This document shows positions 58,801 through 64,000 of a DNA stretch of 64,000 bases, piece after piece. The notes beneath the pieces are model-generated. The model saw only the letters and a list, made by a program, of their open reading frames with translations, had not been told where the DNA came from and made no database searches. Both the position numbers and the translations under genes were made by a program. Every line of letters starts with the position of its first letter. Positions within the stretch are counted from its first letter, which is position 1. Source of the stretch: Methanoperedens sp049303315. Its GTDB lineage: Archaea; Halobacteriota; Methanosarcinia; Methanosarcinales; Methanoperedenaceae. Where the stretch lies: positions 62,001 through 126,000 of the forward strand of contig JBAQMZ010000016.1 of NCBI GenBank assembly GCA_049303315.1, given 5' to 3'.

Positions 58801-59027
58801 TTATCCACTACCCTGACGCTGTGGTCGGGTCGGATGGTCACCTCGATATTGTTGCAGTAGCCTGCGAGCGCCTCGTCTATGCTGTTATCCACGACTTCAT
58901 ACACAAGATGGTGAAGCCCGCGTGCGTCTGTGCTGCCTATATACATGCTGGGGCGTTTGCGTACCGCTTCAAGCCCTTCAAGCACCTGTATCTGCTCTGC
59001 ACTATACCCGTTATTCGCATTTTCCAT
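55815..59027 (-). CDS. gyrB: DNA gyrase subunit B interrupted by an intein
   Basis: 1070 aa, of which residues 431-865 are an intein; the spliced protein would be 635 aa, normal for GyrB. The GHKL ATPase domain has VYEVVDNSIDEALAGYC, VVDNGRGIPV and GGLHGVGVSAVNALS. The TOPRIM motifs are YIVEGDSAGG (immediately before the intein) and VMTDADVDGSHIRTLLLTLF. It supplies ATP-driven supercoiling with GyrA. The intein splits the invariant EGDSAGG/SAKQGR site, so gyrase activity depends on splicing. Confidence 0.97.
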   Translation of the reverse strand: MENANNGYSAEQIQVLEGLEAVRKRPSMYIGSTDARGLHHLVYEVVDNSIDEALAGYCNNIEVTIRPDHSVRVVDNGRGIPVEVMPKYQKSALEVVMTMLHAGGKFDNNAYKVSGGLHGVGVSAVNALSEWLEVEVRREGKLYKQRYECGKPVTAVTFIGESTQAGTTVTFKPDKTIFETLEFNLDMLAARLRELAFLNKGLKISLKDEFSQKEEVFQYEGGIISFVEFLNKNKNLLHEKPIYFQKQKDTTVVEIAMQYNDSYTENVYAFANNINTHEGGTHLVGFKAALTKVSNDYAKAKGLLKGEEKLSGDDVREGLTAIINVKLTNPQFEGQTKTKLGNSDIKGIVETLVSDGLSEFFEENPAAGKTILSKALEAAEAREAARKARELTRRKNALEVSSLPGKLADCSEKDPAKSEIYIVEGDSAGGCFSGDTLIALADGRTLSFKEIITEQAAGKEHFCYTIRNDGKIGLERIINPRKTKANAKVIKVTFDNGETITCTPDHPFMMRDGSFKPIEDVAMNDSLMPLYRKFSDFKESGITIDGYEMVLDPLSGCWLFTHVLADWYNRWQGIYTEDEGEHCHHEDFNKLNNNPTNIRRLTAEDHLGLHREHVGKTLHREDVIEKCREIRNSKEFRAMMSPRMQHPDTRKILSKNARAQWENESYKAYMAEKWREFYNNNEAYRKENNELLNRAQHEYWGDEANRAAQAIRVEKYFANNPEARTKNSALAIEEWKDEELLAWRREKTKQQWTPEFRAKRAAAYNKTYYRKTIAALKQFEIEHGKLDLDAYRAHRLDTRDKSLLRFDTFCKRYFNGDEALACEAVGRFNHRIVSIERLEERMDVYDIEVPNTHNFALASGVFVHNSAKQGRNRRFQAILPLRGKILNVEKARLTKILKNEEIRALITAIGAGIGEGEEFDIEKTRYHKIVVMTDADVDGSHIRTLLLTLFYRYMRPLIESGYIYIAQPPLFKVKKGKSEFYVYNEEELNKKLAEIGRDGIAMQRYKGLGEMNPQQLWDTTMNPESRTMLKVTLEDAIKADEIFTILMGDKVEPRREFIEKHAKDVRNLDV
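56433..57737 (-). mobile_element. GyrB intein with HNH homing endonuclease, 435 aa
   Basis: It starts with Cys (CFSGDTLIALADGRTLSFKE), has block B TCTPDHPFMMRDG, and ends with YDIEVPNTHNFALASGVFVH then Asn, followed by extein Ser. All splicing residues are present (C1, TxxH, HN, S+1). The middle contains an HNH-type motif (EHCHHEDFNKLNNNPTNIRR, then LTAEDHLGLH) and a long basic helical DNA-binding region (about 640-770). The insertion site is the one used by the Synechocystis GyrB intein, whose ends it closely resembles. Confidence 0.93.
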
Positions 59028-59300
59028 ATTAATTCCCTTTTGAATATTATACTAAATGTAAAATTATATTAAATTTTTGTGACATTGTAACTCATTTAAT
59101 ACCATTTCGCATGCCTTCGACCTTTCACTCAATTGTTTTCATGACATATATACCTTATCACTTCAACGCATATCGATTTTAATTATTATTTAAAAATTAA
59201 AAATAAAAGTTCTCATATATTTATCCGATTCCAAAAGCTTTACTGGAATTCCCGGATTATGCGGCGAATAATATTTAACAAAAGCACGTAATTACTAATT
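59028..59300. other. Divergent promoter region between gyrB and threonine synthase
   Basis: AT-rich (AATATTTAAC at about 59269-59278 and several TATA-like runs). No reading frame or RNA is visible. The AT-rich element close to 59270 would place transcription of the threonine synthase gene at or near its ATG, giving a short leader or none. Confidence 0.4.
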
Positions 59301-60440
59301 ATGGTATATGTCACAGGCTTTAAGTGTTTCCGGTGCGGGAGAAAACATAACCCCCATGAAATAGAACGGCTTCCGATACCGAGATGCGAATGCGGCTCTG
59401 CGGTTGACGCGGAATATGATTACAAGTCCATAAAAAAAGTCATTCTCCGCGATGAATTCATGCGAACTCCGCCAACTCACTGGAAATACTGGGCATTCAT
59501 GCCTGTAAAAGACCTCTCACGATGCATCACAATGGGTGAAGGCGCAACACCTCTTCTTGAAAACAAAAGACTTTCAAAACCAGGACGATTGCTCATAAAA
59601 TACGAAGCCGTAAATCCAACAGGTTCCTTTAAAGACCGCGGCTCTTCTCTTGAAATAACCAAAGCGCTTGAGTTCAAAAAACATAAGGTGGCGCTCGCAT
59701 CCACGGGCAATATGGGCGCATCCATGGCTGCTTATGCGGCTTTTGCAGGACTTGAGTGCAAAGTGTTCATTCCGGATATTGTGGGTAAAGAAAAGATCAC
59801 GCAGATAAAAGCCTACGGCGCCGAGACAATACCTGTGGATGGTGATTATTCCGTTGCGATGAAGCGGGCTGAGGAGTATGTTCTTTCCAATAGCGACTCG
59901 TTTTTAACAGGCGATTATCCATGGCGCAGCGAAGGTACAAAGACGGTGGGTTTTGAGATAGCAGACCAGCTTTACTGGCATGTCCCCGATTACGTCGTCG
60001 TGCCTGTGGGCAATGGCACACTGATATGGAGCATTTATGAGGCTTTCAGGGAGCTTTCGTTGGTAGGGATTACTGATAAAATTCCTCGTATTATCGGCGT
60101 CCAGGTTGAGAACTGCGCTCCTGTGGCCCATGCGTGGGAAAACGGGCTCTCGGAAATCATCCCTGTTCGGAACCCGGATACAATAGCAACGGCAATTGCG
60201 TGCGGCGACCCGATAGACGGTCTTGCGGCGCTTCGGGCAATCCGGGATTCTGGAGGCTTTGCTACCAAAGTCAGCGATGAAGAAGCGCTTTCTGCAAGGG
60301 ATACGCTGGCAAGGAACGGGATTTTTGTAGAACCCAGCGGCGCAGTCGCTTATGCAGGATTTTTAAAAAAGGAGCTGCCTGGGACAGTGGTCTGCCTCGC
60401 GACCGGGCACGGGTTAAAGGATATGTACGGGCTGGCTTGA
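59301..60440 (+). CDS. thrC: Threonine synthase
   Basis: 379 aa. An N-terminal zinc ribbon (CFRCG...CECG) precedes the PLP enzyme: GEGATPLLENKRL, VNPTGSFKDRGSSLEI with the PLP Lys, ALASTGNMGASMAAYAAFAG and VPVGNGTLIWSIYEAF. It converts O-phosphohomoserine to threonine. The C-terminal EPSGAVAYAGFLK and ATGHGLKD are also typical. Threonine is also the precursor for CobD. Confidence 0.95.
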   Translation: MVYVTGFKCFRCGRKHNPHEIERLPIPRCECGSAVDAEYDYKSIKKVILRDEFMRTPPTHWKYWAFMPVKDLSRCITMGEGATPLLENKRLSKPGRLLIKYEAVNPTGSFKDRGSSLEITKALEFKKHKVALASTGNMGASMAAYAAFAGLECKVFIPDIVGKEKITQIKAYGAETIPVDGDYSVAMKRAEEYVLSNSDSFLTGDYPWRSEGTKTVGFEIADQLYWHVPDYVVVPVGNGTLIWSIYEAFRELSLVGITDKIPRIIGVQVENCAPVAHAWENGLSEIIPVRNPDTIATAIACGDPIDGLAALRAIRDSGGFATKVSDEEALSARDTLARNGIFVEPSGAVAYAGFLKKELPGTVVCLATGHGLKDMYGLA

Positions 60441-60477
60441 TAATCGGAATACGATTCAAACTGAAATGTAAAACGAA

Positions 60478-60497
60478 CCGCAGATGAACGCAGATTT
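60478..60497 (+). repeat. Single CGCAGATGAACGCAGAT repeat unit
   Basis: CCGCAGATGAACGCAGATTT matches the repeat family at 10611-11965. It lies between threonine synthase and the HEPN gene, with no element module around it. Confidence 0.8.
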
Positions 60498-60537
60498 GCT
60501 CCTTAACATCAGTAAAATGCAAATCATCTGTTTTTCA

Positions 60538-60972
60538 TCATTCTTTTTGCTCTTCCTTAATAAGCCTCCTGCACAGTTTCAATATTTCCTCAGTCCCTTT
60601 GAGCGCCCTTAAAGCTTCATCTCTTCCAAATATCTTAGATGCCGGTGTAACAGACCTTTCAATCCCATAGAATGCCGGGCCTCTTTTCCTTGCCAGATCA
60701 CTCGAAATGCCTGCCATGAACTCTATTTTCCCATAAAACCATTCTGGAATTTGTCGCGTTTCTTTCACCATGATAAGAACATCGCTCACATCATGGTCTC
60801 TTGGATATTCAATCGCAAGATACCTCAAAGCTCCCTTCAATGAAAGCTCGCATGTCTCCTGCGCCCTCCTAATGGTCAGAGAATATACTTCCTTTTCAAA
60901 TGCGCTCTTTGCTTCCTCAAGTGTAAGTTCGGCACGTTCGATATAATCCAGCGCGAGCTCATTAGTCCTCAT
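60538..60972 (-). CDS. HEPN-domain protein of a second MNT-HEPN pair
   Basis: 144 aa, helical. It shows ALDYIERAELTLEEAKSAFE, IRRAQETCELSLKGALRYLA and DVSDVLIMVKET, the HEPN pattern. It overlaps the MNT gene by four bases. The canonical RX4-6H RNase motif is not evident, as in the first pair. Sequence similarity between the two HEPN proteins is low, so they were probably acquired separately. Confidence 0.83.
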   Translation of the reverse strand: MRTNELALDYIERAELTLEEAKSAFEKEVYSLTIRRAQETCELSLKGALRYLAIEYPRDHDVSDVLIMVKETRQIPEWFYGKIEFMAGISSDLARKRGPAFYGIERSVTPASKIFGRDEALRALKGTEEILKLCRRLIKEEQKE

Positions 60973-61472
60973 ATTTCCACGACCTCTCCCAGTTTATAAT
61001 CCGGCTTTAAATCCCAGTAATATCTTTTATCGTCAAGGAATATCCTTTTTGAGCCCATTTTTTTAAGTTTTCTTTTCATGCTTTTCATTTTATTTTCTAT
61101 GAAATCATCGACATCATAAAGCATTATTCCATCCATGACTATATCCAGAAGGATGGAAGGGTTCTTTTCAACCTCAGAAGGTGTGAGTGGAACAGGGCTG
61201 ATAAGCCTTCCGAGTTTTTTCTCTTTCAGTCCCCGGTATTCATCAGAAGCTTTAAGGTTTTTCTCAATCTCATTAAAAACCTCAAACCGCCCTTCTTTTC
61301 CAAATTTTTCAGCGACTATCAGAATATCAATGTCGCTGCCTTCTCCAGCTTCTCCTCTTGCCGCGCTGCCGAAAAGGACAACTGAGATGAGGTCATCTTG
61401 CATGATTTCTTCTAATTTATGTGCGATGAGGCTGGCGTAATTGAGGTAGAGGTTTTGGATTTCATCTGTCAT
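60969..61472 (-). CDS. MNT-type nucleotidyltransferase, second pair
   Basis: 167 aa. The motif GSAARGEAGEGSDIDILIV is the nucleotidyltransferase GS-x10-DxD signature, and a third acidic residue is in LLDIVMDGIML. It is longer than the 54306 protein, with a basic C terminus (KMKSMKRKLKKMGSKRIFLD). It is coupled to the HEPN gene by an ATGA-type overlap. It is a likely antitoxin or modifier. Confidence 0.86.
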   Translation of the reverse strand: MTDEIQNLYLNYASLIAHKLEEIMQDDLISVVLFGSAARGEAGEGSDIDILIVAEKFGKEGRFEVFNEIEKNLKASDEYRGLKEKKLGRLISPVPLTPSEVEKNPSILLDIVMDGIMLYDVDDFIENKMKSMKRKLKKMGSKRIFLDDKRYYWDLKPDYKLGEVVEI

Positions 61473-61668
61473 TTTGACTCCGGGGTTTTATCTAAATATG
61501 GTTTTCAGCGCATATTCAGTTAATTTATTCTTTTAAGAGATTAATTATATTATCCTGCACAAAATAGAAATAGTTAATAATCTTTTTACGTGGTGTTGTT
61601 AAGATGCTAACCTTCTCTCTATAATGACTTTTTGTGGTAGTTATCATAAGCCTGTACTCTATTGGTAG

Positions 61669-62352
61669 TCAATAATCCTTTGATTTTTTCCCTAATATTT
61701 CAATTTCCTTTGTATCCTGAGTGATTATTTCTACATGTTCAAAGGCAGCTTTTTTGGTTTGACTTGGTTTTATTTTGGGTTGAGCATTTACATAATAAAT
61801 CTTATCGGGAAATTTTTCGGCATTAAACGGTTCTTCTTTTTTAATTAATTTTTCAAAATATATTGGTTTATTTTTAGCACTATTATTTGAAAATGTTTTA
61901 TCTCTCATAAAGATAAAAAGGTACGTACTGGCACCCTCACAACCTGCTAATTTTTTTGCATCATTATCAAAATGATCAACTGCTTTTTGACCTGTATCAT
62001 TAAATTCAAATTCAAGAGCAAACATCTTTTTAAGTCTCTTATTATAATCTCCCGAATCGTTACTAAGTTTAGAAGTTTTATCAGGCTTGAGTATAACTAA
62101 ATCTAGACGTCCTCTTGCTCTTTTTGAAGTTGAAGCAGTATCGTGTGGATATTCGAGATGTAATAATGGATAAGGTTGGTAAGGAATATTTAACAAGAAA
62201 TTATTTTTATGCGAAAGAATTCTATGGTAAAATTGTCCATGAATATCTCTTTCATGTGTAAAATCAAATGGTGACTTTAAAAAATCTCTTATGAATTCTG
62301 CTATTACTTCCTCTAACATTTCTTTTATTTTATTTTTCGTTTCATCAATCAT
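61669..62352 (-). CDS. PD-(D/E)XK-like protein of unknown function
   Basis: 227 aa. The segment RGRLDLVILKPDK followed by FALEFEFNDTGQKAVDHFDND fits a nuclease-like core with Asp, Glu and Glu, but the Lys of the motif is not clear. The DNA is AT-rich relative to the flanking HD and ABC genes. No methylase or helicase is adjacent. It may be an orphan restriction-type nuclease; this is inference from the motif. Confidence 0.55.
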   Translation of the reverse strand: MIDETKNKIKEMLEEVIAEFIRDFLKSPFDFTHERDIHGQFYHRILSHKNNFLLNIPYQPYPLLHLEYPHDTASTSKRARGRLDLVILKPDKTSKLSNDSGDYNKRLKKMFALEFEFNDTGQKAVDHFDNDAKKLAGCEGASTYLFIFMRDKTFSNNSAKNKPIYFEKLIKKEEPFNAEKFPDKIYYVNAQPKIKPSQTKKAAFEHVEIITQDTKEIEILGKKSKDY

Positions 62353-62379
62353 TTTATCACCAATTTTTTCTTAAAATCT

Positions 62380-62949
62380 TCAGATAATCTTATCCATCTT
62401 CTCTATTATACTTGCTGTCCACATATCAGCCCAGTGCAGCAACAGCAGCAGCGGCTCCTCCTTATGCGCCACCGAGCGCCCCTCAGGCACGTACATCCCA
62501 TCGTGGTAGGCGATTGCCTGCGCCTCGGCATCAGAAAGCGGGATGTACTGCGAAACAAGATACAGACTTCGCAACGACAGACCCATAGCAACGATTTCAG
62601 GGTTTATGGTGTAAGCGCCTGTTGGCTCGCCGTTTTTGACCTCAGGCAAGTAATAGGGTTTTCCTGGCATTCCTACCTTCCCGATATCGTGGAAAAGACC
62701 GACAATCAAGCAGCTTTCTTCGCTTATTTCCGGCGCAAGGGCGGCGCGCAGTTGCAGCAGGGTCTCGGCTACACCTATGCTGTGTTCGAGCAGTCCGCCT
62801 TCTTTGTTGAGATGATATTTTGTGCTTGCAGGGCTGGTGAGCCACGAGGTCTCAGAGTGGAGCATGTCGATGAATTTGTTTACAGCCTCTTTACGGTCAT
62901 GAATTTTAACAAGCAGGGCTTCATAGCGTTCTTTCGTTGGGTCTTCCAT
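62380..62949 (-). CDS. HD-domain phosphohydrolase
   Basis: 189 aa. The first His is in GGLLEHSIGVAETLL, the HD pair in LIVGLFHDIGKVGMPGK, a further His in IAYHDGMYVPEG, and Asp in LLLLLHWADMWTA. This is a complete HD metal site. It could act on nucleotides or cyclic nucleotides; no domain tells which. Spacing and composition are as for the host genome. Confidence 0.85.
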   Translation of the reverse strand: MEDPTKERYEALLVKIHDRKEAVNKFIDMLHSETSWLTSPASTKYHLNKEGGLLEHSIGVAETLLQLRAALAPEISEESCLIVGLFHDIGKVGMPGKPYYLPEVKNGEPTGAYTINPEIVAMGLSLRSLYLVSQYIPLSDAEAQAIAYHDGMYVPEGRSVAHKEEPLLLLLHWADMWTASIIEKMDKII

Positions 62950-63010
62950 AATCTTAGTTTATGATTGTGCTAATATTAAACCCCGCTTAGATTCGTTTCT
63001 CCGTAAAAAT

Positions 63011-63044
63011 TTATCTGCGTTCATCTGCGTTTATCTGCGGTTTT
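63011..63044 (-). repeat. CGCAGATAAACGCAGATGAACGCAGAT repeat, two units
   Basis: The + strand reads TTATCTGCGTTCATCTGCG followed by TTTATCTGCGG. It is the same family as at 11162-11197, in reverse orientation, between the HD and ABC-2 genes. Confidence 0.8.
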
Positions 63045-63053
63045 TAATATTGC

Positions 63054-63842
63054 TTATTCCGAAAGCCGGAGCAGTATCCCAGACCGCCTCGCCATGATAA
63101 TCGCCCTTTCCAGCGCAATTAGCCCGACGGCGAAATAGAAAATCCCAAGCCCGAAACCAATCATCACATTTGCCTCGCCAAAGCCGTAAAATGAGCGCAT
63201 ATATTCAAGGAAATACGTAAGAGGAATCACCCGCGCTACAATCCGGGCGCTTTCTGGCAGCACGGAAACGGGATAATAAATGCCGCAAATGAACATCATT
63301 ATGCCTGTTATCGTCCATGCAGCCACCTCTGCGCGCTGACCGAACCTGAGAATCGAGATGCAGACGAGAATCCCTACCGATGCTGAGGTCAGGAAAAGTC
63401 CTGCCATGAAAACCAGCACCGGAATCGCGCCTGCTATCAGGAAATTAAAACCAAAAGCGTAGAAGCTGAGAACCATCAGGATAATAAAAACAAGACTGCT
63501 TCGCAGGATACCGAAAAGAAGAGAGCCGATAATCAGGTGGTGGCCCCTGACGGGCGCCATGAAAGTGTGTTTTATGCTCTTGCTCCACATATCAAACAGC
63601 ATCACGTATGCGATATCTATCTGGCATACCTGGATGATGCTAAACGCTATCGCGCCAATCAGGATAAAAGAAATGGTATTCGGACTCAACGAAAAAAAAG
63701 TAGCCATAAGACCGATGGACATGAGACCGATAAACGGCCAGAATATTACCTCAAAAATGGTGAAGAAATTCCGTTTCGCCATTATCCAGCTTTTGTAAAA
63801 TGATGCGGCTATCCTTCCTGCTTCAAGATTCGGGTCTAACAT
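63054..63842 (-). CDS. ABC-2-type transporter permease
   Basis: 262 aa from the ATG at 63842 (MLDPNLEAGRIA); one upstream ATG at 63854 would add four residues. About six membrane segments are present, with SKSIKHTFMAPVRGHHLIIGSLLFGI and CGIYYPVSVLPESARIVARV split over 90-215, typical of ABC-2 drug/polysaccharide exporters. The ATPase gene is not in the window. Its start overlaps the end of the histidine kinase gene by 20 bases. Confidence 0.85.
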   Translation of the reverse strand: MLDPNLEAGRIAASFYKSWIMAKRNFFTIFEVIFWPFIGLMSIGLMATFFSLSPNTISFILIGAIAFSIIQVCQIDIAYVMLFDMWSKSIKHTFMAPVRGHHLIIGSLLFGILRSSLVFIILMVLSFYAFGFNFLIAGAIPVLVFMAGLFLTSASVGILVCISILRFGQRAEVAAWTITGIMMFICGIYYPVSVLPESARIVARVIPLTYFLEYMRSFYGFGEANVMIGFGLGIFYFAVGLIALERAIIMARRSGILLRLSE

Positions 63843-64000
63843 TGCTAACTCCATTTCCTGATGTCAATTTGGGTAACAGAATATGAAATGTACTTCCGTT
63901 CCCATCGCTCTCGGCCCATATGGAACCATAATGCTTTTCAATTACGTTCTTGCATATGGAAAGCCCTATTCCGGTACCGCCGTATTTTCTTTTCGCTGAG
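63823..64000 (-). CDS. Sensor histidine kinase, C-terminal end only
   Basis: The frame is open to the right window edge. The last 59 residues include the G2 box GGTGIGLSICKNVIEKHYGS and the final strands AESDGNGSTFHILLP, the end of a HATPase_c domain. The sensor and dimerisation parts lie outside the window. The stop TGA is at 63823-63825. Confidence 0.9.
   Translation of the reverse strand, partial: SAKRKYGGTGIGLSICKNVIEKHYGSIWAESDGNGSTFHILLPKLTSGNGVSNVRPES

Overview
The window comes from an archaeon, most likely a member of the Methanosarcinales and plausibly close to Methanoperedens (ANME-2d). The evidence is methenyl-H4MPT cyclohydrolase (mch), the chromosomal protein MC1, archaeal ribosomal protein L37e, an Sm-like protein, archaeal SepF, the archaeal cobalamin enzymes CobY and CobZ, PGF-CTERM-type exported proteins, and a bacterial-type gyrBA as found in Methanosarcinales. 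The genus is inferred from gene content, not shown by a marker. Layout: 1-4352 holds an IS transposase cut by the window edge and an exported subtilase preceded by a separate gene with two propeptide-like domains. 4438-7924 holds a degenerate cis-prenyltransferase divergent from a DUF92 membrane protein, a tRNA-Arg overlapping that gene's stop, a CPBP protease, a 36-aa membrane peptide and MC1. 8201-14050 is a cobalamin nucleotide-loop operon (cobD, cbiB, cobZ, cobS, cobY) riddled with insertions. 14108-18483 holds a ferredoxin/FAD oxidoreductase pair, a DHH phosphoesterase and endonuclease III. 19361-25993 holds a GTPase/DUF2073/Zn-ribbon trio, purF, L37e, Sm, a PUA protein, SepF, ZPR1 and an RNA m5C methyltransferase. 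26016-31388 holds an AT-rich nuclease-like pair, a tungstate transporter with its ModE-type regulator, and a roadblock protein with a membrane partner. 31514-38121 holds TusA, HypA, U32, GDT1, LUD and Mch genes. 38208-44257 is rich in secreted and anchored proteins (metzincin, thioredoxin, beta-helix) with ThiI between them. 44260-50474 holds a small HTH/membrane pair, two radical SAM enzymes, Map, a DMT exporter, a phasin-like protein and a UbiB-family kinase. 50572-59027 holds DUF429, gyrA, a PLD-MNT-HEPN cassette and gyrB with an intein. 59301-64000 holds threonine synthase, a second MNT-HEPN pair, a PD-(D/E)XK-like protein, an HD protein, an ABC-2 permease and a histidine kinase tail. The most striking structure is a family of palindromic elements sitting exactly at stop/start (ATGA or GTGA) junctions. 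Five complete copies lie upstream of cbiB, cobS, the ferredoxin gene, the DUF2073 gene and the PUA gene. Each reads through as one open frame that begins MKNFRK-like at a duplicated ATGA or GTGA. Each ends in a TGA that overlaps the ATG of the next gene, and in four of the five that ATG lies inside a terminal hairpin. The elements therefore appear to interrupt operons while keeping translational coupling. A second repeat family (CGCAGATGAACGCAGAT) surrounds, and seems to supply the N terminus of, a GxxExxY protein inside the cobalamin operon.
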